Below are positions 25,668 to 34,524 of a DNA stretch of 64,000 nucleotides, piece after piece (position 1 is the first letter of the stretch; each line of letters begins with the position of its first letter). The DNA is from Burkholderia sp. OK233 (lineage in GTDB: Bacteria > Pseudomonadota > Gammaproteobacteria > Burkholderiales > Burkholderiaceae). Location of the stretch: NCBI RefSeq assembly GCF_900230185.1, contig NZ_OCSR01000002.1, positions 1,116,001 to 1,180,000 of the forward strand. Direction: 5' to 3'. The position numbers and the translations under genes are program-made. The notes beneath the pieces were generated by a model that was not told where the DNA came from, ran no database searches, and saw nothing but the letters and a program-made list of their open reading frames with translations.

Positions 25668-26684
25668 ATGACATCTCTCATCAACTCGGGTCTTGGCGGA
25701 ATGCCTAACGCGGCGGGGCTCTTGACCGCTTTCGAAACAGTGGACCTCGCGGAGGCACGTTCCAAAGTCGGCTCAGTTTTCAAGCCACACGTTCTGAGCG
25801 TGGATGGGCCTCGACTCAGTATGCGAATGCAGCACATGCCGCTCGGAGCGGTCTCACTGAACCAGCTAACATATGGCGCCTCGGTTCTGATCGATCCTAG
25901 TCCCCACCGAGACTTCTTTATGGTGCAGATGCCTCTGGCAGGGCAAGCGGATATCGTCTGCGACAAGCAGCACGTCGTTTCGGACACGCGGGTAGCATCG
26001 GTGCTCTCTCCAAGCGAGACCGTACGCATGCGCTGGAGCGGCGACTGCACGCAACTTGTGGTGCGGATCGATCGAGCGGCGCTGGAGTCGGCGGCCCGGG
26101 CTCACAGCGGACGCCCCATGTCCGCAGGGGTGACATTCGCACTGGCAATGGAATGGCGAGCAAAGATGGCCTGGTGCCACCTGTTGAACTATCTCGGCAA
26201 CCTCATCGAAGAAGCGCCTGCCATGCTCGGCCACCCGTTGACCGTCTCTCATCTCGAACAATTGGTCATAGAAACGCTTCTGGCCTCGCACCCATATTCA
26301 GACGGAAGAAGCGCAGCCTTGCACCGTCCGCTCGCTCCGCGCCATGTCCGCCGCGTCGAGGAATACATCGACGCCCATGCAGCAGAAGTGATAACACCGG
26401 CGCAGATGGCCGAAATCGCTGGCGTCAGCCTACGTAGCCTTTACATGGGATTTCAGGAACATCGCGGAACCACGCCCATGAGCTACTTGCGAACAGTGCG
26501 GCTCGAGCGCGTTCGCGAAGCACTGCAAGACAACCCTGGCGTACTTTCTGTGACGGATGCGGCTCTCGCGTGGGGCTTTGCGCATCTCGGGCGATTCAGT
26601 TCTTCTTATAGTCAGCGGTTCGGCGAGCGGCCTAGCGAAACGCTGGCACGAAGAAACGAACGCGCACCTGATGCGCCGCGATAG
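25668..26684 (+). CDS. AraC-family regulator, candidate activator of the indole-type operon
   Basis: A 338-residue protein with an N-terminal AraC-binding (cupin-like) domain (RDFFMVQMPLAGQADI near residue 84) and a C-terminal AraC/XylS double HTH (TPAQMAEIAGVSLRSLYMGF, then WGFAHLGRFSSSYSQRFGERP). This layout resembles the AndR/XylS-type activators of aromatic operons. It is divergent from the porin and the iif-like operon. Known iif and ind indole operons also have an AraC-type regulator nearby. The start at 25668 is the first ATG that gives a normal N-terminus; an in-frame upstream ATG at 25602 is possible. Confidence 0.85.
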   Translation: MTSLINSGLGGMPNAAGLLTAFETVDLAEARSKVGSVFKPHVLSVDGPRLSMRMQHMPLGAVSLNQLTYGASVLIDPSPHRDFFMVQMPLAGQADIVCDKQHVVSDTRVASVLSPSETVRMRWSGDCTQLVVRIDRAALESAARAHSGRPMSAGVTFALAMEWRAKMAWCHLLNYLGNLIEEAPAMLGHPLTVSHLEQLVIETLLASHPYSDGRSAALHRPLAPRHVRRVEEYIDAHAAEVITPAQMAEIAGVSLRSLYMGFQEHRGTTPMSYLRTVRLERVREALQDNPGVLSVTDAALAWGFAHLGRFSSSYSQRFGERPSETLARRNERAPDAPR

Positions 26685-26720
26685 CATGAGATGCGCTTCT
26701 CGATTCCATCTACTACGCTT

Positions 26721-27275
26721 TCACTCGACGCACAGCGTCCGGGCCACCTCGTCACAGCGCCCGCCAAGTTCAACCAGAAATTCGCGGGCTGCGCGCATCG
26801 TTGCGATGCGCTGCCCCAGCGCAAGGTCTAATCTTTCATGCAGCAGAGAATCGGTCGCGTCAATCGCACCAAACAGGATGCCGGAGTGTGGCATGAGGTG
26901 GTACGTCGCTTTGCGACGCGCTCCGGTCTTCTGTAAAAGCAATGATTTGCAGAGCTTTTTTACTGAATACACCACTAGATGAGCCTCGTGATCCAGCGCT
27001 GCACGCCGGATATCCGCGAAGCTCATAGGTGCCTGCGACCGGGCCACCGCCTGTAACACGTGCACGTCGAGAAGCTGAAGATTTTGCACACCGACCCGAG
27101 CCCCACACAGTCCGACAACACGTTCGAGGCTAACGCAAGCGCCATAAAGGCTTGCACGCAGCTCCGATAGCGCTCGCCTTTTGTCAGCACGCGGGGTTTG
27201 CCGCGCCCGCGCCCCGTTAGCATTGGGCCCGACGACCTCGTCATTCTCACAATCCACGCTTGAGCGCCTGTTCAT
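26721..27275 (-). CDS. Putative MarR-like winged-helix regulator
   Basis: A protein of up to 184 residues. The middle part (LQLLDVHVLQAVARSQAPMS, FADIRRAALDHEAHLVVYSV, KKLCKSLLLQKTGARRKATY) fits a winged helix-turn-helix followed by a wing, and the remainder is helical, as in MarR-type dimers. The Arg/Asn-rich first 30 residues look disordered and the true start may be further in. It is convergent with the AraC gene and divergent from the clear MarR gene at 27473. Its target is unknown. Confidence 0.5.
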   Translation of the reverse strand: MNRRSSVDCENDEVVGPNANGARARQTPRADKRRALSELRASLYGACVSLERVVGLCGARVGVQNLQLLDVHVLQAVARSQAPMSFADIRRAALDHEAHLVVYSVKKLCKSLLLQKTGARRKATYHLMPHSGILFGAIDATDSLLHERLDLALGQRIATMRAAREFLVELGGRCDEVARTLCVE

Positions 27276-27377
27276 CGGCGCGACTCCGACCCGGCGCGCC
27301 GGATAATTTCCCCGCGCCGGCAGCGCTCGAACGGTGCCCGCGTCCGTCTAAGCTGGGGATGTCCCGGGACCGGACCA

Positions 27378-27425
27378 AGTAAGTATTTTGAACACATACG
27401 TTATATACTATAAAAAAGTAATGTA
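27378..27425 (+). promoter_or_regulatory. AT-rich control region of the MarR gene
   Basis: This stretch between the two regulator genes is sharply AT-rich against its surroundings and contains TTGAAC, TATACT and a TAAAAAAGTAATG segment. It resembles the shared operator regions elsewhere in the window but does not contain a close match to TTAGTAAACTA. It probably includes the marR promoter. Confidence 0.4.
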
Positions 27426-27472
27426 GACGATGCGAAGTCGTCACCCAATCGTTTCCAAAAACTGGAAGAACC

Positions 27473-27982
27473 ATGATCGACGTTATCGATGCGACACGTC
27501 TCGGCTCCCGAATCAAGGCAATGGAACGGGCTCACCGCAAAGACAAGCACCAATATTTCAAGGGCATTGCGACCGCGCGCTACGTGTTGCGTAAAGTTTT
27601 CCGAATCGTGGAAGAGCAGGCAAAAGAAGCAGGCCTCGACTCGATCGCACATCAGGCCCTGATCCAGATCTATGGCAGCGAGGACAAGCGCCTGCGCGTG
27701 AAGGACCTTGCCGACCGTCTGGATATCTCGCCCGCATTCGGCTCGAATTTGACGCGTGCGCTCGTTGAGAAGGGTTTCGTCGAACGCATCCGCGGCGACG
27801 AGGACTTGCGCACCACGCTGGTCGCAATTACCGAAGCTGGTTCTGAAGTGCTGCACCGCATCGACGAAGCTGTCAGCTATCACGTCGACTACTTTACGCA
27901 CCAGCTCAGCCGCGAAGAGCGTGAAATGACTGTGTACATCATGATGTTCTATGTTGGTATCACGTTCGGTCCGAGCAAGTAA
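27473..27982 (+). CDS. MarR-family transcriptional regulator
   Basis: A 169-residue MarR protein. The winged helix lies at residues 55-110: LIQIYGSEDKRLRVKDLADR, LDISPAFGSNLTRALVEKGF, VERIRGDEDLRTTLVAITEA. The DxR wing motif is present. Flanking helices would form the dimer interface. MarR regulators typically repress catabolic genes until a phenolic or acyl-CoA ligand binds. It is the only clear MarR protein in the window and stands at the head of a 22-kb set of operons that share an AT-rich palindromic motif. It is the best candidate to bind that motif (inference). Confidence 0.88.
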   Translation: MIDVIDATRLGSRIKAMERAHRKDKHQYFKGIATARYVLRKVFRIVEEQAKEAGLDSIAHQALIQIYGSEDKRLRVKDLADRLDISPAFGSNLTRALVEKGFVERIRGDEDLRTTLVAITEAGSEVLHRIDEAVSYHVDYFTHQLSREEREMTVYIMMFYVGITFGPSK

Positions 27983-28066
27983 GCAGGTCGCGGTCAACAG
28001 GTATTGCCGTGACTCGCTTCCTGGGACGGCGGTGACATTAGCGCCACCTACCGCCCCGCCATGCAG

Positions 28067-29332
28067 TTACTTCGCCATTAGCGCCATCTGCTCCAGCGAC
28101 CAGTGGTCTGGCCCCACGCCCTTGGGATCGGTGCGCTGCTGATAGATCGGAACAATCGTTGCGTGCCGCGCCTTGAAGTCGATCACCTCGACGTAAGGTG
28201 TCGAAATGACGTGCATCCCGCTTTCTGATACCTTGGGGCGCAGACGTTCATTCGAGAATTTCCAGAACTCACCCTTCTTATCGTAGATCTCCGCGTAGTA
28301 CGGGTGGAACACATTCACGTCCACGTACATTACCTTCTTGCTGTACGGATGGTCAGCCGGCGGCGTGGCCTCGATCACGTACACTTCGCGCGGTTGCCAT
28401 TTGTCGATCGGATTCCAGTACGGCGCATTTTTGAAGTCCGTCAGGGGGAACTCGTCCGGCGTTCCTGACTTCGCAGCATCATGAGCGTCCTTGTCCGGAC
28501 GGGCATTACTCATTGCCAGAACCCAACGCTTACCGATCAGCTTAAAGCTCTTGTACCAGTCCGGCCGTGCGTTGTGCACATTGATGTCGTCGCTCAGTTC
28601 ATCGGTTCCGCCAATCGGGTCCATCCATGCGCCACCCGACAGTCGCCGTGTACGGCGAGCGGACTTCAGATAGCCATAGGTTTCCTCGAATTCGTTCGTA
28701 TCCTTGCGAATGATATAGACGCCGATACCCTTGATATCGTCGGGAGACTGCGCTAGCAAGTAAGTCTCCGCAAGAAGCGAACCGTCGCCCGATACCGGCT
28801 TTTCGTCCGTCAGACGGCCCTTGAAGTAATACCGTTGATACACCCAATCCTGCTTCGATTCGATGCCTTTGTCCGCGTTCGTCAACACGTAGAAGAAGCG
28901 GTTGTAGATCGTGTCGCCTTCCTGAGGAGCATAGTAGAAGTTCCACATGATCTTGTCGGCAGCAGCCGGATCACTTTCCGAAATATTTGGGAAAGGCAGG
29001 CCACCGACGTAGCCGGATACCGAGCGCGTCTTCTCGTCGTATTTCACCTGGCTGGAGTACTGCTTTGTCAGATCGACAAATCTCGGTTCGGTCGGGAAAG
29101 GCTTCGCGTGATCAAGCGTGATCTTCAACCCCCAGTTCCGGATTTGCCATTCGACTTTGTCGGTCAACATGCTTCCGATCGTATGGCCATCGAACGTATC
29201 GGCTTTCACCTTATCGATGTTGGCTTTCTCAATGACCGTACCGGCCGGCACTTCAGCGCAACGCGCGCCATGAGCCGCAAACAGCAACGCCGCGATGGCG
29301 CTGCAGGCGATCTGCACTTTTATCTTCGACAT
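28067..29332 (-). CDS. DUF1329-domain outer-membrane-associated protein
   Basis: A 421-residue protein with a signal peptide (KVQIACSAIAALLFAAHGARC, cut near ARCA) and the DUF1329 body (PEEGDTIYNRFFYV-like APQEGDTIYNRFFYVL, GGAWMDPIGGTDEL, YSKKVMYVDVNVFHPYYAEI). The fold is related to LolB/outer-membrane lipoprotein-like shells. ATG 29332 follows AGAGGAGAAAAGC. It is 14 bp from the DUF1302 gene and the pair occurs together in many hydrophobic-compound catabolic clusters. Its role is probably in moving a hydrophobic compound across the envelope. Confidence 0.88.
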   Translation of the reverse strand: MSKIKVQIACSAIAALLFAAHGARCAEVPAGTVIEKANIDKVKADTFDGHTIGSMLTDKVEWQIRNWGLKITLDHAKPFPTEPRFVDLTKQYSSQVKYDEKTRSVSGYVGGLPFPNISESDPAAADKIMWNFYYAPQEGDTIYNRFFYVLTNADKGIESKQDWVYQRYYFKGRLTDEKPVSGDGSLLAETYLLAQSPDDIKGIGVYIIRKDTNEFEETYGYLKSARRTRRLSGGAWMDPIGGTDELSDDINVHNARPDWYKSFKLIGKRWVLAMSNARPDKDAHDAAKSGTPDEFPLTDFKNAPYWNPIDKWQPREVYVIEATPPADHPYSKKVMYVDVNVFHPYYAEIYDKKGEFWKFSNERLRPKVSESGMHVISTPYVEVIDFKARHATIVPIYQQRTDPKGVGPDHWSLEQMALMAK

Positions 29333-29346
29333 GCTTTTCTCCTCTT

Positions 29347-30912
29347 TTAGAACTGGTAGGTTGCTCGAACCATGAACTGATCGCTGTGTGCGAACGCGGC
29401 GCCAAGCGGCGCCGTGGCCTGTTCGATTTGTCCCGGGTACTTCTGATGACGTAGGAAGAACAGATCCGCTTCCGCGAGGAATCGCCAATGATTGCCCACG
29501 CGATATTCCACACTCGGGATAACGAAGGCGTCGCCATTCGTAATATCCATGCCCCCAGCGAGCTGCGGGTTCAGGCGGCTATGCATATAGTTGAGCGTAA
29601 TGAAGCCGGTCAGCGTGGTGGTGTGCTTGCGCGCGGGCTTGCCATAGCCGGCCCCGTATACGAGATCGTCTGACGAGTGATAATTCTGAATCCACGTATC
29701 GAACAACTGAATCGATGCGAAAGACGCCTCGCTCGTGCCGAGGAGGTCCATCAGTCGCAGTTGCTTGTCGAGACGAAGCGACGTGACGATTACGTTCTTC
29801 GTCTTGATGCCCCCGAATCCCGGCAATGCTCCACCAAGGAAATTCGAGCCCACGTTGTATGGAACGCCTAGCTGGTAGGCAAATTCGCCTGCAACGACCG
29901 AATCGATTGCCGGTATCTCAGTACTCGTACTTGCGCCGAAAACGTTGATCTTCGGGTAAATAAAGTCACCCAGCTTGCCGGTTGGAGCCTGACGCCAGGG
30001 AGCAAAGGACGAGTTAACGACCGGTGTCGGGTTAAATGTATTCAGATAGGAAAGACCGTAATCGAACTCCCCCGCCCGTCCAGTCCAGCGCAACCCGCCC
30101 GTCGCGTCGTTGACGTTAGCGCCTGATTGGTGGTAATTCATATTGAGGTTACCTGGCGCCAGAAAGTCGAAGCCATGGTTCGGCTGCTCCGCCCAGCGTC
30201 CGCCGCTCAAGTCATAGGAGTTTCCGATGTCTCGCGCGGCATCAATGCCAGGTCGCAAGATGAGTTGGAGGTTTCCCGCCAGCTTCGGCACTTCGATATT
30301 CGTGTTGATAAGAAAGAGTGGCTTGCGCAGCTCGTCGTTATCGCGCTCGAGAAATGAGCGCCATCTGAAGTCATAGCCATTGATGAGGTCAGTCGGGTGG
30401 AAGAAATCGGTTTCACCCCAGGCAACCTCCTGCTTGCCGATGCGGAATCTGATATTCGGCGTCACACTGAAATCCGCATAAAATTCGCGCAGTTCCGTCT
30501 GGTTATACTGACCCAGCAAACTGCTGCCGGGACCACCCGGCGAGTTGGTGCGATTCAGCGTCTGCAGGTCGCGCTGATAGCTGGTCATCACCTCACGATC
30601 CGTACGCACAACAGCCTTCCATTGGATAGGGCCGGTTGTAGCGTCGGCATTGAGGTCGACAGAACCACGCAACATGGACAACTGGCCTGCGCCACCACCC
30701 GTTTCCGGATGGTTCTGCAGGTTCATCGATGCCCACGTTCTCACGTAACCACCGAGATTGAAACTGAAGGCGCTAATATCCGGCACCGCCTGATTCGGGT
30801 CGGTAACGTCCTGGGCCGCCGCGGAGCAAACGCTCCACGCTACACCTGCGGCGAGCCCGACTGATACGCGGCGCAGCTTCCTGGCACCGCCGGTTGGGTA
30901 AGCAGATAACAT
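29347..30912 (-). CDS. DUF1302-family outer-membrane protein
   Basis: A 521-residue protein. After an Ala-rich signal peptide (cut near CSAAAQ), DUF1302 motifs follow: FNLGGYVRTWASMNLQNHPE, IGKQEVAWGETDFFHPTDLI, GYDFRWRSFLERDNDELRKP. The C-terminus, FMVRATYQF, has the terminal Phe of beta-barrels. It is likely an outer-membrane channel or receptor partner of the DUF1329 protein. ATG 30912 has AGGAGGAGAC upstream. The gene is in one operon with YCF48-like, MMPL and DUF1329 genes. Confidence 0.88.
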   Translation of the reverse strand: MLSAYPTGGARKLRRVSVGLAAGVAWSVCSAAAQDVTDPNQAVPDISAFSFNLGGYVRTWASMNLQNHPETGGGAGQLSMLRGSVDLNADATTGPIQWKAVVRTDREVMTSYQRDLQTLNRTNSPGGPGSSLLGQYNQTELREFYADFSVTPNIRFRIGKQEVAWGETDFFHPTDLINGYDFRWRSFLERDNDELRKPLFLINTNIEVPKLAGNLQLILRPGIDAARDIGNSYDLSGGRWAEQPNHGFDFLAPGNLNMNYHQSGANVNDATGGLRWTGRAGEFDYGLSYLNTFNPTPVVNSSFAPWRQAPTGKLGDFIYPKINVFGASTSTEIPAIDSVVAGEFAYQLGVPYNVGSNFLGGALPGFGGIKTKNVIVTSLRLDKQLRLMDLLGTSEASFASIQLFDTWIQNYHSSDDLVYGAGYGKPARKHTTTLTGFITLNYMHSRLNPQLAGGMDITNGDAFVIPSVEYRVGNHWRFLAEADLFFLRHQKYPGQIEQATAPLGAAFAHSDQFMVRATYQF

Positions 30913-30984
30913 GTCTCCTCCTGTTCAGTTGGCACTTCACTTCTCGTTTGAATATTTTTATTTCAAATACGAGGGGTAAACACT

Positions 30985-33384
30985 TCAATGAGCCATCGTG
31001 CGGATCGACCCCGCGCCGGGTTGCTCAGTGACCGAACTCATGTCCCGGTCACCCACCACAAATTTCGGCCGGAACACGTACACCATTGCGGGCATCAAGA
31101 ACAGCGCGCTACCCGCCGAGATCAACAGCCAGATGGCCATCAAGAGACCCATCTCTGCCTGAAAGCGCAGCGACGAGAAACTCCACAGCACGACGCTGAC
31201 GACAAGCGTCGACGCTGTGATCAACACACCACGCCCTGCGCTGTTGAGTGACTTTTCGATTGCTTGAATCAGATCGCATCCAGGATTTTCGTGCAGCTCC
31301 TCCTTGATTCCATCGACGATGTAGAACGCGTAATCAACGCCGAGCCCGATGCCAAGGGCTGCGACCGGCACAGTGTTGATGTTCATGCCGATGCCCTTCG
31401 CCGCCATAAAGGTGAAGGTCAAGGTGTTCGAGAGGATGACGGGAACCATGAAGAAGATGCCGGCGGTCGTCGACCGGTAGGCCACGGCGCAGCAGAACAC
31501 CAGCACAAGCAATGCGAACGCAATGCTCTCGATCTGTCCGGACAGAAGCACTTCATTGACAGCAGCAAGCACGCCGATAAGTCCGCCAGCCAGCAGGTAG
31601 TGACCTTGGGGCAATGGATGTGCAGCCGCGAACTCCTTCACGCGAGCAATCGCGGTGCGGATTGTCGAACCCTGATGATCGTGAAACGTGAAAAGGATCG
31701 AGCCGTTCCTGTATTCAGGGTCGCTAAAGCGGGCGATATCCCCGGGTTCTGAGTTACTCGTCAGCGCATACAGCAGCTCACCGTTTTCGGATGCCGTTCG
31801 TCCCGGCTCCTGATAGTGGGGATTGCCTTCGCGAAGGGTTTTTTGCACCAACGGATAGAGGTCAGCGAGCGACACGCTGCTGCCTACTTCCGGCTGGGCA
31901 GCCATATATTTCTGAAGCTGAGTCATGCTCTGCACGACGGCTGGATCTTTCAGCGCATCCGGTCGATTTCCTGCGAACACGACGAACATGCGGTCTGACC
32001 CATGAAACCGATCGTTAATTGCCGCTGCGTCCTTGTTATAGGTAGATTCCGGCCACAGAATAGGCGAACCGGAGTTCGCGTCACCGATGGTCAACCTGAA
32101 CGCGTAAGCACCTGACACAACAAACGTCACGGCCGCGCCAGCCAGCACACCATAACGCCAGCGTGTCCGAACAATCGCAAGGCTCACGCCAAGAACACGG
32201 TCGAGCAACGGCGTGATGTTCAGACGATGCGCATATTGCCCCGGACGCCGAACCCAGGACAACAGCACCGGTGTAAGCACCACCGCACTGACCGCGATCG
32301 TCAGCACCCATATCGTGCCGATGACTGCCACCTTCTGCATGAGCGTAATCGGAGTCAGCAGCACGACGATCATGCAGCCGGCATCGGCGATCACACCGAG
32401 CATGCCGGGCTTGAGCAACGCATGCATGCTTGCCGCCGCGGCAGCCGATGCGTCGTTAGCGCCATTGCATACTTCATCGTCGAAGCGCGTGACCAGTTGT
32501 ACCGAGTGCGAGATTGACCGCGCGGTAATCAGGAATGCAACCACAATCACAAGCGGGTCCACGTTGAAGCCCAGTAGACTCGCCGAACCTAGCGCCCATG
32601 TCGCGCTTACGAGGCCTGCCAGAAGAGGAAGCAAGGTGCCTCGCCACGTGCGTGACGTGACAAACAACAACGTCACCAGCAAGCCGACCGTCATCAGGAA
32701 GATCCCGAACGTTTCCGGCAGATAGTGATTGACCCAGCCAAACAGAATGGGCTCGCCGATCACTCGCACACGAATATCGCCGTTGGTATTGCGTTTGACG
32801 ATCGTGTCAATCTGCTGAAACACGCGCCGGTAGTCGATAAGCTGGTCGTAGAAGTCGACGCTAATCAGCGCTGCCTTGAGATCGTTTGATACATACGTGC
32901 CGTACACGAGCGGATTATCTAGCACTGACTCCTTGAGTGAGGCGATCTGCGCCGCGGAAGTCGGGACATCCGGCCACATCAGCGGCTTGAAATCGATCCC
33001 GGCCGTCGATCCGCGAACGTCGCGCAGTTTCTTCGACGCAAGCGAAACAATCTGGAAAGGGTTCACCGCATCGACTGTCTGAAGCTGCTGGGTGATCCTC
33101 CGGACCGTTTCGAGCGCCGCGGGCGTGAAAATGTCGCCCCTCTTCGTCTCAACCACAATGCTCACGACATTCGAGCCGCCAAAGCTTTGTTTGAATCGCT
33201 CATGTACCGCGACATACGGATGGCTGCGCGGTAAAAGATCGTCAAGCACGGTCCGCACCGATACGTGCGCGGCAAAATACCCCATGACGACGGTGATCGC
33301 GGCGATTACCGCAACGACGAAGAGTCTTCGTCGAATGCAAAATTCGACGAATCTCCTCTGTAGTCCTACATTTACTGAAAACAT
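30985..33384 (-). CDS. MMPL/RND-family transporter
   Basis: A 799-residue inner-membrane protein with the two-fold RND/MMPL layout: a first helix (RLFVVAVIAAITVVMGYFAA), a periplasmic loop (RTVLDDLLPRSHPYVAVHER, FGGSNVVSIVVETKRG), helices 2-6 near residues 225-370, helix 7 near 400, a second loop and helices 8-12 (GIGLGVDYAFYIVDGIKEEL has the sterol-sensing-like GxxxD). No partner adaptor protein or TolC is encoded here. Such lone MMPL proteins carry lipids, hopanoids or hydrophobic acids. It lies between the YCF48-like and DUF1302 genes in one operon. Confidence 0.88.
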   Translation of the reverse strand: MFSVNVGLQRRFVEFCIRRRLFVVAVIAAITVVMGYFAAHVSVRTVLDDLLPRSHPYVAVHERFKQSFGGSNVVSIVVETKRGDIFTPAALETVRRITQQLQTVDAVNPFQIVSLASKKLRDVRGSTAGIDFKPLMWPDVPTSAAQIASLKESVLDNPLVYGTYVSNDLKAALISVDFYDQLIDYRRVFQQIDTIVKRNTNGDIRVRVIGEPILFGWVNHYLPETFGIFLMTVGLLVTLLFVTSRTWRGTLLPLLAGLVSATWALGSASLLGFNVDPLVIVVAFLITARSISHSVQLVTRFDDEVCNGANDASAAAAASMHALLKPGMLGVIADAGCMIVVLLTPITLMQKVAVIGTIWVLTIAVSAVVLTPVLLSWVRRPGQYAHRLNITPLLDRVLGVSLAIVRTRWRYGVLAGAAVTFVVSGAYAFRLTIGDANSGSPILWPESTYNKDAAAINDRFHGSDRMFVVFAGNRPDALKDPAVVQSMTQLQKYMAAQPEVGSSVSLADLYPLVQKTLREGNPHYQEPGRTASENGELLYALTSNSEPGDIARFSDPEYRNGSILFTFHDHQGSTIRTAIARVKEFAAAHPLPQGHYLLAGGLIGVLAAVNEVLLSGQIESIAFALLVLVFCCAVAYRSTTAGIFFMVPVILSNTLTFTFMAAKGIGMNINTVPVAALGIGLGVDYAFYIVDGIKEELHENPGCDLIQAIEKSLNSAGRGVLITASTLVVSVVLWSFSSLRFQAEMGLLMAIWLLISAGSALFLMPAMVYVFRPKFVVGDRDMSSVTEQPGAGSIRTMAH

Positions 33385-33431
33385 CTTGTTCCTCCATAAC
33401 CTCGTTTTTTTAGCAGCCTACGCGTGAGCGA

Positions 33432-34388
33432 CTAACGCGTGACAACGTTAAAGTCAGCTCCGGCCATGTAGTAGTGGTGGTCGTCAAAAGCTATCCTGGT
33501 ATGCCAGGCCCGGCTTTTATCGCGCAACGACTTTGCCTGCGCGCCCATCCCCTCACCTGTCACGGAAACAAATGCTCCATGATCCCCGACCGCGAGCCAT
33601 CGCGCGCCGTCCCATGTCACGTCGAACAGATGTTCTTTCGTAACCGGTTTGAGTAATGTCCAGGATTGCCCACCGTCGCCGGTCGTCAGCATGACGCCTT
33701 CGAGGCCCACCGCCATTCCATCGCGTTCGTTGCGAAAGGCAACGGCCATCAGGCTCGATTTAACGGGAGAAACCCCATCTCGCCAGGTCGTGCCCCCGTC
33801 CTCTGAACAGCGAATGTGACCGAACTCGCCCACGAGAATAATTTTTTTACCGTCGACATGGAGATCGTTCCATGCGATGTCTTCTTCGGGTGCCATTCTT
33901 GACCACGTTGCGCCAAGGTCCGCGCTGTGAAATACCGCACCGGCCTCGCCGACTGCCCACGCTTGCGTCACGCCATCTACACGCACGCGAATCAGCTTAT
34001 TTGCGATATGTGATTTGGGAAGCTGGACCGCCGCCCATGTCAAACCGCCGTCCGCGGTTCGGATCGCGACACCGTTGTTGCCAACCGCGACCGCCCGCTG
34101 ACCGCTCCACACCGCAATGTCCTGAAGGTTGACCTGGGTCGGCGTATCCTGAAGCGTCCATGATCCTGCTGCGTTGGCGCTTTTCCACACCTTGCCGTCC
34201 ACACCGACCGCCCAGACCGATTGCTGCCCGGGGACTGCGACTCCGTACATGAGATCGCCGCGTTCAACCACAGGCGGCTGCACCGCAGCGCCCGACGCGG
34301 TCGGTTTGATAAAGAAGGCGCAATAAAGCAGTCCGCCAACGATGGCTAACGGAACCGCTGACATCCCGCATTTAAATACACGCTGCAT
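33432..34388 (-). CDS. YCF48/BNR-like beta-propeller protein
   Basis: A 318-residue protein. An N-terminal hydrophobic helix (SAVPLAIVGGLLYCAFFI) anchors it or serves as a signal. Five to six repeated blades follow, each with a W-x-VG-x-x-G-x-v-x-x-S/T-x-D-G-G-x-T-W type unit (GVAIRTADGGLTWAAVQLP, GHIRCSEDGGTTWRDGVSP, GVMLTTGDGGQSWTLLKPV). It resembles the HCF136/YCF48 family. It begins the operon (start behind GGAGGAG) and probably works in the periplasm with the MMPL transporter. Confidence 0.85.
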   Translation of the reverse strand: MQRVFKCGMSAVPLAIVGGLLYCAFFIKPTASGAAVQPPVVERGDLMYGVAVPGQQSVWAVGVDGKVWKSANAAGSWTLQDTPTQVNLQDIAVWSGQRAVAVGNNGVAIRTADGGLTWAAVQLPKSHIANKLIRVRVDGVTQAWAVGEAGAVFHSADLGATWSRMAPEEDIAWNDLHVDGKKIILVGEFGHIRCSEDGGTTWRDGVSPVKSSLMAVAFRNERDGMAVGLEGVMLTTGDGGQSWTLLKPVTKEHLFDVTWDGARWLAVGDHGAFVSVTGEGMGAQAKSLRDKSRAWHTRIAFDDHHYYMAGADFNVVTR

Positions 34389-34447
34389 CTAAATCTCCTC
34401 CGCTCCGCAGAATCCGTTCTATCGATTGCATCAGCATCACCGATTAC

Positions 34448-34496
34448 AGATTCCGCCGCCATTTTATATTTGTCAAGTACCTTAGTTTACTAATCT
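34448..34496 (-). promoter_or_regulatory. Shared promoter/operator upstream of the YCF48-MMPL-DUF1302-DUF1329 operon
   Basis: On the minus strand an exact TTAGTAAACTA is followed, six bases later, by TTGACA (34476-34471) and AAATATAAA. The -10 is weak (GAATCT at 17 bp). It lies 60-105 bp before the YCF48-like start codon. The TTAGTTTACTAAT core can be read as a partial palindrome. Confidence 0.65.
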
Positions 34497-34524
34497 TTTA
34501 TACGACATATGCGAAACATCCAGG

